From the NCBI GenBank assembly GCA_038501195.1, contig JBBPUQ010000004.1, forward strand, positions 1,922,001 to 1,986,000: a stretch of DNA of 64,000 bases, written 5' to 3'. Below the pieces are notes generated by a model. It was not told the origin of the DNA and made no database searches. It saw nothing but the letters and a program-made list of their open reading frames with translations. This document shows positions 1 to 11,900 of the stretch, piece after piece. Each line of letters starts with the position of its first letter. The first letter of the stretch is position 1. The stretch comes from Nemania diffusa. Its lineage: Eukaryota; Ascomycota; Sordariomycetes; Xylariales; Xylariaceae. The translations under genes were made by a program, and so were the position numbers.

Positions 1-1150
1 TTATAATACTTCTCCAGAGTATAGAACACGATAGCTTTGTTTTTATATTGTTCGTCTCGGCAAACAAGTCGGGCTTTTGGGAGAGCCTCATGAAGCGCAA
101 GTTCAAGCGTCTCCACGGTCGTTCTGTTCCATGCCACTTTCATAGTCCTAGTACCCCGGTTCCACACTTGATGCGGCGCAAGAGGAGGCACTAATATGAA
201 GTCGCCAACCTTCTGTTCGACGATATAGACGGGAAAGTTGGCCTTTTTCCAAGCATTGATTTGGGCGAAATGTTTTTCAATCTCGATGTCGTGACCAAGC
301 ATCGAGAGGAAATATTCACGCACGACTTCTCGGTCCTTCGTCTCTGTCATAAACCAGATAGAGCTTCCTGGCTTTTCCCCATTCTCGTCCCCCGATGCAT
401 CAACCATTATGTTCTGACCTAAGCTTGCGCACATCTCCCGATGGGCTGGCGTGTATGTTCCTTCATGGCCAACATAACACATGAGGTTTTGCGCTCGCAT
501 GTCTGGGTCAAGGCAACTCATTAGGTCGCCTGCAATTGCGGATGTCTTCTCGGGCGCACCGAAGATGTCGTCACCGCGAGACCCCTGACTCGGATTCTCG
601 CCGACGTTTTCATTCATGTAGAAAACATTAGGCGGTATGATCTTCTTGAGGTGGTTTAACCACTCGTCTGGGCAATCGATATCTTTGAGGTACAGGCGCT
701 GCCGACGTTCGTCGCGGAAGTTTGTAGGAGTCCACTGATTTGTAAGCTGCCTCATCGATCGGAGGTAGTGGCCAGCAGTCATAGGGATATCCGCCTGCGC
801 GGTAATGTCGCGAACATTCTCCTCTATCTACGAGGTCAGTAGTTGCCAGTCACGTCGACGGGTAAAGGCGTTAACCCACGTTTCTTGTCACATGTTTTCT
901 CTAGCCAAGTGGCGCTGAAAAGGTCCCTAGGCAGGACCCTATCCCATCCCTCAATGACCAACGGCCGACCACCTTCTATCACGTGAAGTTGAACGAGTTT
1001 CTCGAATCCGGCCTGGCCGAGTCGTCGGATCTGGGCGATAGAGATACGCGTTACCCAGTCGAAGTTGGGAGTTTGATCGACGAGGCCATGGAGATCGAGA
1101 TCCGGTGGTATTGGATCGAACTTTGCTTGTGGATGTAGCGCGCTCGGCAT
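1..1150 (-). CDS. JmjC-domain protein, 3' part cut off by the window edge
   Basis: Exons 880-1150 and <1-823, read leftwards; intron 824-879 has donor GTGGGT, branch-like CTACTGAC and acceptor ATAG, and restores the frame. About 364 residues are visible and the C-terminus lies outside. The JmjC fold is seen in G-T-Y-T-P-A-H-R-E (H218, E220 as Fe(II) ligands) and in the distal V-P-P-L-A-P-H-Q-V-W-N (H308), giving the HxE...H triad of 2-oxoglutarate dioxygenases. Family members demethylate histone lysines or hydroxylate proteins. I see no PHD, Tudor or JmjN domain in the visible part, so the substrate is open. An in-frame TTG upstream of the ATG at 1150 extends the frame, but the ATG is the sensible start. 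It is divergent from the COQ2 gene. Confidence 0.8.
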
Positions 1151-1942
1151 TTTGACTTGGATGGGCCTAACTGAAGGCAATCAGGTCGGCGCAACAACGC
1201 TTTCTGCGAAACGTGAGGAACGAGTTGTTATGTATGTGAGACCAAGTCACGATAACCTCGAGCGCGTCAAAGCGACGATGAATCGAGCGATCGCATTAGA
1301 TGAAGTGACGAGTTCCAAACCTCGGGGGTACAGAGTAAGAACTTTGTGTTTATTCGAGACTGGATGTGATGAAATTTGGGGGTTGGCGGTTCTGTACAGG
1401 TAAATAGGTACCTATCGCAAGCTTTCGGAAACTGCTTCGCGACAGCAGGCGGGACTTGAAGCTAACTGACGGTAAATTTAGTGGGGCATAATCCACTCTC
1501 TTCCAATCGATAATCGGCTTTAACAATTCACTTAGGTACCTAGGTACTTACCCTTGCACGGTACGTACCGACTGTAGTCTAATACGGTATCTTAGGAAAG
1601 CTTATACAGGACAAAACTCAGGCCATTTTCGACGAATGATATATACAATATTTCCCCTTCTCCTCTTTCTAGAAGGCATCGGGAGTTGCGGCCGATAGAT
1701 GTTAGAGTTGAGGCGTCGATATTTTCTTTTTGACCGTACCTAAAATCCCAAAAGTGAGGTAAGACCGTGTCCCATCATGCCAAAATACTCGTGGGAGGAG
1801 TGAAAAGTATAACCAAGAGAGTCATATTACTGAGGCTTGATACCAACTCTTGTAACATTTCACGGCATTGATATCTCATATTATCCGTTTGTAAGCATGA
1901 TTCGTTAACATCTAATGCAGATATAAAATCATTGGGGAAACA
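1151..1942. other. divergent intergenic region between the JmjC gene and COQ2
   Basis: About 0.8 kb serving as promoter region for both neighbours. The only long frame (1152-1403, plus) has no recognisable content. One copy of the palindrome TACCTAGGTA lies at 1537-1546. No RNA gene or repeat was recognised. Confidence 0.6.
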
Positions 1943-3163
1943 ATGTATTCCACGAGCATTTGTGCCAGGATAAGTCCGCTTTGCCGAAATGTATTTATAT
2001 CTAAAGCGTCACCTCTGAGTCGGCATATATCTGCAATACCCAGGCTGAGATATCCCTCAGTACGGGAGACAACCGTGGGCCTTATAAAACCAACACAATT
2101 AATAGCACTGACATCTCAACGCCTGGCTCATACTCTTGAATCACCCTCCTCGCCAGCAATAGCAGAACTACAGCCCTATTTACCACCAGCAACTGGGCTC
2201 CTCTCTCGCCTCCCTTCGTCGTGGGTCCCGTATGCGGAGCTTATGCGCATTGACAAGCCGGCAGGGACGATATATCTCTTCTTTCCATGTCTCTTTTCCA
2301 CGCTCCTCGCGGCGCCCCTTGCGACCCCGATGTCATCCCCTCTCTCCGTCATCGGGACCGCCGCACTTTTTTTCTCAGGTGCGCTCATCATGCGCGGCGC
2401 CGGCTGCAGCATCAACGACCTCTGGGACCGCAATCTCGACCCGCAGGTGACTCGGACGCGTCTACGGCCCATTGCCCGTGGTGCCCTGACACCATTCCAG
2501 GCTTTCACGTGGACGGGCGTTCAGCTACTAGCAGGCTTAGGGGTATTGCTACAGTTCCCTCCCGTATGTTTATACTATGGGATCCCAAGCCTTCTATTCG
2601 TAGCGACATATCCGCTTGCCAAGCGCGTCACCTACTATCCGCAGTTCGTGCTTGGTCTGACCTTCTCCTGGGGCGCTATGATGGGATTTCCCGCCCTTGG
2701 CGTGGACTTGCTCGCCGCAGATACTGGCGCTATAAGGGCCGCCGCTGCCTTGTTATACGCGAGTAACGTCGCCTGGACAGTGTTGTATGATATGATCTAC
2801 GCGCACATGGACATCCGGGACGATGCCAAGGCTGGCATAAAAAGCATTGCTCTGAAGCATGACACCGAGACGAAGAAGGTTCTTACCGGCTTGGCAGTCG
2901 TTCAAATAGGGCTGCTTGCCGGCGCTGGAATTGCGACAGGCGCTGGCCCGGCGTTCTTTATTGGAAGCTGCGGAGGAGCAGCCTTGACGCTCGGCTATAT
3001 GATTAAGAAAGTCAACTTGAAGAGTGTTAAGGACTGCTGGTGGTGGTTCGTCAATGGCTGTTGGATTACCGGTGGTGTTATTAGTTTTGGCCTTGGGGCT
3101 GATTACTTGATCCAGTACCTTGCGGAAGACAACAAACCAAGTGCTGAGGAGGTAGACGTATAG
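1943..3163 (+). CDS. COQ2: 4-hydroxybenzoate polyprenyltransferase, mitochondrial (COQ2)
   Basis: Intronless, 406 residues, UbiA superfamily. It attaches the polyprenyl tail to 4-hydroxybenzoate in ubiquinone synthesis at the inner mitochondrial membrane. Both Mg-diphosphate binding sites are intact: N-D-L-W-D-R-N-L-D (N158-D166, followed by RTRxRPIARG) and Y-D-M-I-Y-A-H-M-D-I-R-D-D (Y282-D294). Several hydrophobic segments run from about 105 to 395. The N-terminal 60 residues are rich in Arg and Ser and poor in acidic residues, as expected for a mitochondrial presequence. The sequence R-I-D-K-P-A-G-T before the first helix is typical of COQ2 and argues against a meroterpenoid-cluster UbiA, as does the absence of PKS or oxidase genes nearby. 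It converges on RPS23. Confidence 0.93.
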   Translation: MYSTSICARISPLCRNVFISKASPLSRHISAIPRLRYPSVRETTVGLIKPTQLIALTSQRLAHTLESPSSPAIAELQPYLPPATGLLSRLPSSWVPYAELMRIDKPAGTIYLFFPCLFSTLLAAPLATPMSSPLSVIGTAALFFSGALIMRGAGCSINDLWDRNLDPQVTRTRLRPIARGALTPFQAFTWTGVQLLAGLGVLLQFPPVCLYYGIPSLLFVATYPLAKRVTYYPQFVLGLTFSWGAMMGFPALGVDLLAADTGAIRAAAALLYASNVAWTVLYDMIYAHMDIRDDAKAGIKSIALKHDTETKKVLTGLAVVQIGLLAGAGIATGAGPAFFIGSCGGAALTLGYMIKKVNLKSVKDCWWWFVNGCWITGGVISFGLGADYLIQYLAEDNKPSAEEVDV

Positions 3164-3879
3164 ACCTGCAAAAAGAGGCTGGAAAGGCCTATAGATGTGT
3201 AACAAGATGGTTTAGGAATAGTGGCGGCATCAATGGATAAAGGCGACCCCGGGATTTGTACATTTATGTATCCTATATGTAGCATACTAAATAAATTTGT
3301 AAAATTTTGAACTCAAAATCTTCGACTATACACTCAGACCTAGTTGAGAATAGGTCAGGAATGACCTAATTATAATCGTACTGGGCATGGTATTATGCCT
3401 GCTGGTAGGCATTCGTGGGTGGAGAAATGAAGAATATTTATATTCACAATGCATTGTCAATGATAGTGGTAGGCATTACGTCGTAGGCGTGATCTCAATG
3501 GATGCACAATTTGAGTCTATACACCCAATTCGATAATCGTATCTCTACCCTTCCTGTACTAATCGAGATATAATGATTTATGGGAAGCAGCGCAGACAAT
3601 TTACGGCTCGACCTAGGATATCTTCAAAGATGCGAATTTTGCAGCACATGCACTTTAAGGAAAGGAAAGGATTGATGTAGTGTAGTGGATGATACTGAGA
3701 TCTCTATTTTGGATCCGATCAACCTAGGAAGATTGTGTGTATGAAGGCCCGAACCTACGATGCTAGTAGAAAATCAAGCAAGCCGTGTTGACTCCGCATT
3801 CCCAATGGTGAACCTTTAATTCGTCACACAAATTTTCGTCCTCGTCTCTCATGACTCCCCGGCCCGGCGGCGATTCCAT
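3164..3879. other. convergent 3' intergenic region, COQ2 / RPS23
   Basis: About 0.7 kb between two 3' ends. It is AT-rich, with an AATAAA-like stretch at about 3290 (actaaataaattt) that could be the COQ2 polyadenylation signal. No open frame or RNA gene was recognised. Confidence 0.5.
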
Positions 3880-4452
3880 TTATGATCTGGGCTTCTCCTT
3901 CTTCTCCTTCCATAGAGCTAGTAGACCGACACCCGACACCTTGACGACCTTGAAACGGACACCGGGAATATCACCCTTGGCCTTGCCCTTGCGACCGAAA
4001 CCGGCGATCAGGACCTCGTCGTTCTCGTCGACGAAGTTCAAGCAACCGTCATTGGGGACTATGGTGAACCATCTATTAGCTTCATCGATACTATACGATA
4101 TGCAGTTTCCTCCCTTCCCAAAATCGGAATACACCTCTGTCTCTGCTGCTCTACCGATAATGATTGACCACTTAGGAAATTAGGGTTTCGTACCGAAAGC
4201 AGTAACTTTCTTGCCGTTCTTGATGAGCTGGACACGGACACACTTTCGAATGGCCGAGTTGGGCTGTTTGGCTTCGACACCGACCTTCTCGAGGACGATG
4301 CCCTTGGCGTGGGATGAACCACCGAAGGGTGAGGACTTGAAGGCGGTACCGAGAGCACGCTTCTTGTATCCCAGATCGGCCCAGCGCTGATCCTTGCGGT
4401 GGGTGCGGAGCTTTCTGGCCGCGTTGAGACCACGAGGCTTGCCTTTACCCAT
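3880..4452 (-). CDS. RPS23: 40S ribosomal protein S23 (uS12)
   Basis: Exons 4194-4452 and 3880-4058; intron 4059-4193 (135 bp, donor GTACGA, acceptor ATAG). The product has 145 residues, the exact eukaryotic uS12 length. It begins MGKGKPRGL, contains [15 protein letters not shown] and ends in KPRS. The intron sits inside the codon for V of the decoding-centre loop V-P-N-D-G-C-L-N-F. uS12 lies at the A site of the small subunit and controls decoding accuracy. The upstream sequence suggests a 5' UTR intron (separate entry). Confidence 0.97.
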
Positions 4453-4458
4453 GATTGC

Positions 4459-4634
4459 TAGGAAGAGACAATGTTAGCGGGTGGATTCGGTGGTGGTGAT
4501 GCGCGTGCGAGTGCGGATGTTGGGTGGTTCGATGGACAATCGGCCGATAGAGAGCGCAAAAAGATCGAGAAATCGAGGGACTGCGGGATTGCGGGCGATG
4601 GTGATATTTCTTGGATAGTTGGAGAGAGACCTAC
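4459..4634 (-). other. putative 5' UTR intron of RPS23
   Basis: On the minus strand a strong donor (GTAGGT, at about 4633) and a pyrimidine-rich acceptor (CTTCCTAG, ending 8 bases before the ATG) could bracket an intron in the leader. Leader introns are common in fungal ribosomal protein genes. This is inferred from motifs only. Confidence 0.4.
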
Positions 4635-5035
4635 CGATTTATTGGTGATATCGCCGGAAAATGGGTTTGTTGTAGAGACTTGGTTGGAGGTTAGATGGCT
4701 AGCTGGGCGTGGATGGTAAGTTCTCTCGGTTAATTTTTGCACAGAGGGGCGCAGGAGGTAGAAAATTGAAGGGTTTGCCCTAGTGCAAAAGGCTGAGTGG
4801 GCTGGCTTTTGTGGCTAAGTAGATAATCACTCTTATCTATGGTGTGGCGTTTTCAATTTACCCTGTACAGAGTACAGTGGGGCTATTCAGTACATGAAAG
4901 ATACCTAGGTACATAAGTCCGGTATGCAGAAGTGCATGTATGCATAATTTATTCTTATTACGTAGTGCAGCTCTCCTCAACCAACTGCCTACAAAGCTGG
5001 CGAGCATCGCCATTATTACTACGCAAGATGTAGCC

Positions 5036-5935
5036 ATGTCTCAAAACACATTAAAACCGAGCAATTCAAATGCTCGCGACCCTCCCCCAAGTCTCTTCCT
5101 CCACCCGTCACCAAGCGCCTCACATGTCTCTCTCCCGGGAGTCGTTCCAGGTGCCGGGGCGCCATCATCCGCCTTGAAGTTGAGCTCGCAACCATCCAGC
5201 GGAACGCCCACTCAGCAGTCCCAAGCGCCACCGCCGCTTTCTCGCACGGGCTCCCTCCTCAATTCTCTCAACCGACCGATTCCGCGTCTGCAAACTGGAG
5301 ACTCGACTCGAACCGCCGATAGAACCGACGCGTTGTGGGCCGAGATGCAGGCGACGCTGGAAGACGCCGAATTGTCCGCCAACGGTGGCACACACGTATT
5401 TGGTCCTGATCATGATCGCAAGCTTGCGGAACTACGGGTCGCTCAGATTGCATTGGCGCAAGCCTGGGGTCGAAGTGAGGCCGACGACGCTGCTAGTGGA
5501 TCAGTTGCCTCTGAGACGGAGGTGCGAAATTTGAAAGGCGCCCTTGGTGAGGTAGGAGGTATGGCCGCTGCTGTAGCAGCTGGTGCTGCTCATAGTGCCA
5601 TTATTTCATCGGGACCTGCTAAGGGGCCCGCTGACGGTACAGATGCGGGCAAAAGCACCGTAGGGACGGGGAGCGCCCAACCCACCACCAGTGGCCTCGA
5701 CGGTGAAAAGCTCGGCGAGAAACTCGGTGCCAAGCTGGAAGAGGAAACAGAGCGGGATATTCTCCTTGCTAGGAATAGGAGAGAGGCGAATGATCGGTAC
5801 TTCAGCAAAGTAGACCAAGGCGTGAAAGATGTTGTCGCCAAACTCGAAGACGTTGCTATCGCCATGAGAGCTGTCGAGCAAGAGACAAGGAGTGTTTGGG
5901 GTGAAGAAGGAGCTTCAGAAAGCGCTGATGCTTGA
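5036..5935 (+). CDS. conserved fungal hypothetical protein with a C-terminal helical segment
   Basis: A 299-residue frame starting at the ATG at 5036 (context GCCATGTC). The frame can be extended to an ATG at 4940, but the extra 32 residues look like 5' UTR. Residues 1-110 are Pro/Ser-rich and look disordered. A helical stretch around D-R-T-D-A-L-W-A-E-M-Q-A-T-L-E-D-A-E follows, then an Ala/Gly-rich linker. The C-terminal 70 residues are charged and helical (E-R-D-I-L-L-A-R-N-R-R-E-A-N-D-R-Y-F, then V-A-K-L-E-D-V-A-I-A-M-R-A-V-E-Q-E) and look like a small coiled-coil module such as those in multisubunit complexes. I do not recognise the family. Its place beside RPS23 and COQ2 fits a conserved single-copy gene. 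Confidence 0.65.
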   Translation: MSQNTLKPSNSNARDPPPSLFLHPSPSASHVSLPGVVPGAGAPSSALKLSSQPSSGTPTQQSQAPPPLSRTGSLLNSLNRPIPRLQTGDSTRTADRTDALWAEMQATLEDAELSANGGTHVFGPDHDRKLAELRVAQIALAQAWGRSEADDAASGSVASETEVRNLKGALGEVGGMAAAVAAGAAHSAIISSGPAKGPADGTDAGKSTVGTGSAQPTTSGLDGEKLGEKLGAKLEEETERDILLARNRREANDRYFSKVDQGVKDVVAKLEDVAIAMRAVEQETRSVWGEEGASESADA

Positions 5936-7133
5936 TAATAACTAGTCACGGGTGACTTGCATGGAATTGTGAAATCTTTCACATTTCAAATGCCGACTCC
6001 ATTTTGGGCTCGCTATAAGCTAGTATGATTTGGATGGAGTTGGCACGGCTCGGGATATATATTACTTCAACAACTGATTCGTGAATAGATGATACCCTGT
6101 CAAATAACATCTCAACCTTCCTGATTCTATCGATATATCGATCCGACGGTGACATCTGCGAAACGCTCATTATTGCATTCGTGAAGTCTTATTCTCGGGT
6201 TCTAGGAAATGTCATGCTCCAAGACTGATTGATGCGTACCGCAGGATACCCAGACAAGAATCATGCGCCAATGCTGTAGACGGGCACTCTATCTGTTGCA
6301 GCTAGCGCCATTTGGTATCGCCTCCAAGCTAGTGTCGTATTCGGTCGTCGACTTGGGGTTGATGACCCTGTTACTTAATTACGATCATTTTCACTTCTCC
6401 CTTCGGATCAGTGATTATTGTTAGTATTGCAGGAGATAACAGAGGACCCTACTATTACAGGTAATGCAACGTTCGGAACCAACGATTTGATAGTAAATTT
6501 CCTCAACCAGGGTATTGATTGTGGGTTTAAATAACTCGATATTGGATGCGTTCGGGTTGCTAATAGCGTGCTGATCGTTGGCGGATAAATATGAGAATAA
6601 GGGGATTAATAATTGCTGATGATGAGCACCAGCAGACCCAATTGCACAACACCAAAAGCATATTTCCTAGCATAATGTTCTGCCTACAAGATCTTGCAAT
6701 GCCTTGCGATATCCGAGTCGCTTGAATACACTTATCGCATTGTATTTGACGACAATTACATCAGCTCTTGGCACAACGTCCTTGCAGCACTGAAACTGCC
6801 GCTTTCAGACTACCTCGTTGTGGAATCACGTCAGCTTCCCCCACGTTTCCCCCGCGATTACAGACAGAACGGTTAGTTCCCCGAAGCTGCCCGTTCGGCT
6901 CTTGTGTCCCTGAATGGGAAGAAAGAGGGGTGATCACTTACCGACCGACGATGTATATAATGCGCTGTCAGACAGCATTGCAATCAGTAGGTTTTGCTTA
7001 GAGAAATGCTTATCTGTGAACACCTAGCTTACCAAGTAGACCAGATCACGTTGTGTGCTTCTGATAGAATATCTTAGGCTTCACGCTCTTTCTTAAACTC
7101 ATCGGGGTGTAATTGCTGTGTCCATCATCCACT
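5936..7133. other. intergenic, no gene seen
   Basis: About 1.2 kb. The frames present are short and without recognisable content. The end nearest 7134 is presumably the MFS transporter promoter. Confidence 0.5.
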
Positions 7134-9348
7134 ATGAGTCCCAACACTGTTGCTGGAGGGAAGCAGCATCTGGCGCACAGTCATGCGCACGAGGAAGATA
7201 TACCTGGCACGGTGAATCTCAATGCCGCAGGTATGTCGATGCTCTGAAGTTATAAGAACCGATATAAGACGAGGACTAATACGCGACAACGTATGAAGAG
7301 GGAGACGATACTGGATATGGTCAGGCATTGTTTCCTGTGCCCGCGGAGGACCCCAATGACCCCTTACAGGTAAGCCTGTGATGGAATCATTACTTGAAGG
7401 AATCTAACCAGATACCAGTGGTCGAATTTCAAGAAGACAATGATTTTGATCATATGCTCTTTTTATTCCTTCCTTGCAAATGCTGCGCTTATCGGGCCAT
7501 CGCCTTATATCGACCTTTGGGCAGAGGAATTCGATATATCTCCAACCAAAGCCTCCGAGCTCATTTCGTATCCGAACCTTGCCTTTGGCTTCGGTAGGCC
7601 GACTTTTTGGGAAAAAATCATAATCAAAATACTGACATAATATAGGGTCTTTGATCTTCGTGCCGTTGTATTTGAAGATCGGTCGCCGGCCTGTCATGTT
7701 AATATCCCTTATCATAGTCAGTACTCCCCTTGTGACGCGTGGGTGGCAAATTTTAACTCATGATAGTTTTGTGCCGGCATTATCGGCGCATCTCAATGCA
7801 CCACGTACGGTGGCTTGATGGCTGCTCGGGTTATTCATGGCTTCGGATCTTGTGTCTGTGAAGCGCTCCCCGTTCAGTTAGTCAATGATATATTCTTTCT
7901 GCATGAACGGGGTGAGAGGATTGGTTATTATACAGGTATTGGTGATCGAACACCCTTAGGTTACACTGATAGTCATAACTAATACACAACATATAGTGTG
8001 CCTCTGTCTTGGAACATTCGCATCGCTACCCGCAGGGTATATTTTAGCCGGAGGATATGGGTGGCAATTGTTTTTTTACGTTGAGTTTGCATTTGGTGCG
8101 GCTCTACTCGTGCTTGCTTTCCTCTTCGTTGAGGAAACCTCGTATGATCGTAAAGCAGCCATGCTGATGTCGACCCCTGTGACAGAGAGCGAAAAGGCCA
8201 GTGAGGTGATGGGTAGTCAAGTCTTGACAGAGACATCGGATAACCGTATACCATCCCGCAAATCATTTGCAAAGACCCTCAGCCTCTGGGGTCGAGTCGA
8301 CAACGATGTGCCGTTCTTCACCATGATAGCGAGAAGTTTCACCTACTTTCTAGTGCCCCAGGCATTATGGGTCATTGCATCATTTGGCATCAATATCGGC
8401 TTGCTAGCGCTCGCTTATTCTTACACTTTTCCAATACTGATTACATCACCACCCTACAACTGGACAGTAGTAAGTGCCGTGACCACGATACCCATGGGGT
8501 GGCGAGCTAACGTTGCATAGATCAATTCCGGTTTATTCGCGATAGCTGCAATCGTAGGGTACTCTTTGGCCGTGCCGTTCACATCGTCATCTGATAGGCT
8601 TGCGGCCTACTTCACAAAGCGTAACAACGGAATCCGTGAAGCTGAAATGCGTTTAGGCGTCATGTTACCGGCGAGTACGTACCCCATTCCGTAGTTGTCT
8701 ATTTCCCTATTCGGTAATTTTCTTGGCCCCTTCTCCTTTTAGCGCTAGCACGCTTTATACCCTCTATGATGAAGTAATGATTCTAATTGCTGGTTATTAC
8801 AGTGCTAATTGGACCGGCTGGCATCATCTTATACGGGGTTGTAGCCGAGAAGAGTTTGCACTGGGCTCTCTTCTTCGTTGGAGGTGCCATGTCATACTGG
8901 GCCGCTTATTTTTATTTCTCTTTTACGCTGGCGTACGCTGTGGATTCTTATAACTCGAACACTTCTGAGATGTTGATAGCCATGAATCTCGGCAAGCAGT
9001 ACGTATTTCCTAGTATTCTTCTATTTTCCAGCTTGGCCAGATTCTTTGCTCTCATCTTCCCTTCTATTCATAATAATATCAAGGAAAGGCTTTTCCGTAA
9101 GTGGTAGTTTCTGACACTGAAATTCTTACAGGGCTATCTCTTTCGGTTTCGGCTTAAAACTGCTTACATGGGTTATGGAAAGCGGCTATGCTGTGGTGAT
9201 GTCTGGCATCTTTGGGGGCGTGTTGTTAGTAAACAACCTAGTCTTGCTTGTTTTTATGGTTTGGGGGAAGGCAATTCGTCGGTCCATGTCGACTACTTGG
9301 CTGGCAAGGTTACATTCTTCCAGCATCAAGGAAGTTGTCACTCACTGA
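7134..9348 (+). CDS. MFS transporter, DHA1-like drug/polyamine antiporter type
   Basis: Nine exons: 7134-7230, 7299-7369, 7419-7593, 7646-7716, 7767-7935, 7997-8469, 8521-8674, 8803-8998, 9132-9348. The spliced frame is 540 residues with no stop, and most junctions have GTANGN donors and CTAAT/CTGAC branch sites. The intron after 7716 uses an unusual GTCAGT donor. Twelve membrane segments are expected. Visible landmarks are the start of the domain (W-S-N-F-K-K-T), a motif-A region ending in L-K-I-G-R-R-P-V, A-R-V-I-H-G-F-G in helix 4, a hydrophilic central loop, and L-A-Y-A-V-D-S-Y-N-S-N-T-S-E-M near helix 11. These fit fungal proton antiporters that export drugs, polyamines or secondary metabolites. 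No biosynthetic enzyme lies beside it, so the substrate is unknown. Confidence 0.85.
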
Positions 9349-11900
9349 GTTGGAGTACATATATTGGGAAGACAACATAGCCTTCTCCCACCCAGCTTGA
9401 CTATGCAATCAAGCCACCAATCACACTCTACAAACTCACCAAGACGACATATCTCCTTGCCCCTATCTGTTAGTCATTAATTTCGGCAGCATGTTGTCAT
9501 TGCGAGCCCCTATCAATCGACGCACTGGTATTGTGCCTATTTCCCAATCACTTCCAAGCCTTTCTAAGACAGCTCCCGGAGGATTTTGATGCTGACAAGC
9601 ATATGCCATGTTGGCGAGCCTATCACCCTTGCAGCTGAATCATTACATGCGGTGGTGGAGTGGGCGGGGCGGAACTACCGGGTTCCCAGGTCTTTCCTAC
9701 AGTGATCATTTGGCTTGTATTCCCCCAAAGTATCCCATACATATTCTCCTGTAAGATGATGTCTTGCAATAGAATTTTCTACCAGCGTAGCAACCAAGGC
9801 ACCTCCGGATACGGAACCAAGATCCGCGGGCCTCACACAAGTGGTTTTGTGTCTCCTCTAGCTAGCCCGATACGAAACCGTTTTTGTGTTCCTAGTTGAA
9901 CATGGAGCAAAGTTGCCATTTGAGGAGCGCGGTTGGTCCACTCATTGCATAGTCAACGTCACTTCACCAGTTAGGCGTGTATTTGATCCATAGACAACGA
10001 AAATAAGGTACGATCCAGGGGTTCCGAAAAGTGGCATAATTGTTTCCCTCACAGTTATTTCTAGCGTTGCTCTTGGTAACCCACACGAGAATTTCAATAG
10101 AGAGCCCCGCGGTGTATAAGAAACTAGTGCGATCCTACCCCAGACGATGTCGGGAACTTGGCGTGAAGATTGGATGGAATCGCCAAGCCCTTGTCCTTGT
10201 GAGCGGGACCGTTGCAGCACGCTAGACCGGCAAGACGTAGTCGGCAGAAACCGACAGCATCATGCTCCACACTCCAAACAGAGATGGGCGAAGATGGGCC
10301 GTCCCAGACCACTCAGTGGACGCGTTTCTTCGTTAGTGCAGCGGCCAATATTCCGGAGGGTCACTCCTATATCATTCGATTGTGAAGGATAGCTGCATAT
10401 CGACGTACAGTAGACATTCCGAGAGATGCGGGCGGGACAACATGGCCCTACCTATCTGCACGTCTTACCTGTCTCTCCAAATATGTATGAGTTGCAGAAG
10501 CAAGCCACTTGTAACGGTCAGGTTGCATGAAACTTGAACTTTGCGCATTTCAGGGACGCCACACATGCACTGCTTGGCTATCTGGTTCTGTGTATTTAGT
10601 AAGTAACGAGACCTTGGTCTGCGTGAGGCGGGGTGGGATTCTGTTTTCATCGACGGTACAGCGTGCTCGCTCGTTCGTTGTGATCGGATCGATCGATGGA
10701 CGTCTGCTTAACCGCTAATCTTCTGCGAGATATGCGTTGACTCAGGCACAAGATCTGTGAAGGTTCCGATTCCAGAAAGATCTGTCGGTGGAGTTTAGCC
10801 GAAAGCGCAATCCTAGACTATATTTCCCTATATTCTGGGACGATGCGCTATGATCTCTGGACTTGCCATTTTCACTTAATATTACAACGGCAGCCGGCGT
10901 CCCATATCATCCAATTAGATTCCGTGTGACCCAACCCGTTGAGACGAAACGGGTCAAGCTGAATCAATCACGTATCGTGAGGCGACCTAGTTGCGGGACG
11001 ATTTCCCAGGAATACTGCAAGAAATGCCCAGGTCACAGACACATCTATATCTCAGCCCTGGCTCTATATCTAACTAACTACACACTGGGAGTGCTACGGC
11101 AATATCGACACCTAGCACGGAGGATTAGTCGCTAGGGTATTACGAACATTGCATTTAAAAACGCCTTCGACGTCATTGAACACAAGCCTGTTGTTCCTAT
11201 CCTTTACACGAACTGCATAGGCATGAGGTTACTCATCAGTCAGCTAGGGTAGCTAAATTCGACGTCGTTTACGCTTATTGCCAGTAAGAATACGCGCTGC
11301 CGCAGCTCGGATACTGCATAATAACTGCTATCTATAATGAAACTGGTCTCGTAAACAAAGTTTCTGCCGATGATCACTACCTTCTTCGACTCTCAAGGGC
11401 AATCCCCTAGGACAGCACGAGTTGAGATGTTACATTTGTACGGCCTTAACTTAGTTCTAGGCTAGTCGAGAGTTGGCTTCATGACGATCCTTTCCGTATT
11501 TTGAAGTGACAATGCGCAAGAGGTTTAATAGTATGTGATATAGGAGATATCACAGGATCCTTTACGACTACTATTTCTCCTAGAATGAGCATGGTACGTT
11601 GCATCATGGAATGGCAAAGTCGGCTTCTCGAGGATGTTGCCTTGGTTCTATGGTTAGACTTCATTGAATGGCCACACTGGCGCCCTCGAGGTGGCGATGA
11701 CGGAGGGGGATCTTGATGGCCGTCATGGTGAGAGTCAAGATTGCTGCCTTCAAATATAAATATCTGGATTTCCGCCTGCTAGAGTCTTGAGATTCATCAG
11801 CCAGCAAGCACAACCATTCGAGCTACTACCCCTTCACTTCTACACTTCCAACTCACTCACTCAACAAACGAACTTCAAAGTTCCAATCACTACAATCAAC
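9349..11900. other. gene-poor stretch upstream of the hydrophobin
   Basis: About 2.5 kb. Frames up to about 100 codons occur, but none has a signal peptide, domain or codon pattern I can defend. The last 150 bases are the hydrophobin promoter. Confidence 0.5.
11753..11762 (+). promoter_or_regulatory. TATA-like element of the hydrophobin gene
   Basis: AATATAAATA lies about 140 bases before the hydrophobin ATG. It is followed by a CA-rich leader (tcaacaaacgaacttcaaag, then tacaatcaacATG), typical of strongly expressed fungal genes. Confidence 0.5.

Noticed and set aside
2176..3205. Frames antisense to or overlapping COQ2
   Set aside because: They are shadows of the highly conserved COQ2 coding sequence.
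4940..5035. Extended N-terminus of the conserved hypothetical protein
   Set aside because: The 32 extra residues resemble translated 5' UTR, and the ATG at 5036 has better context.
1943..9348. Meroterpenoid-type cluster built on the UbiA gene and the MFS transporter
   Set aside because: The UbiA protein is COQ2-like with a mitochondrial presequence, RPS23 lies between, and there is no PKS, NRPS, P450 or cyclase.
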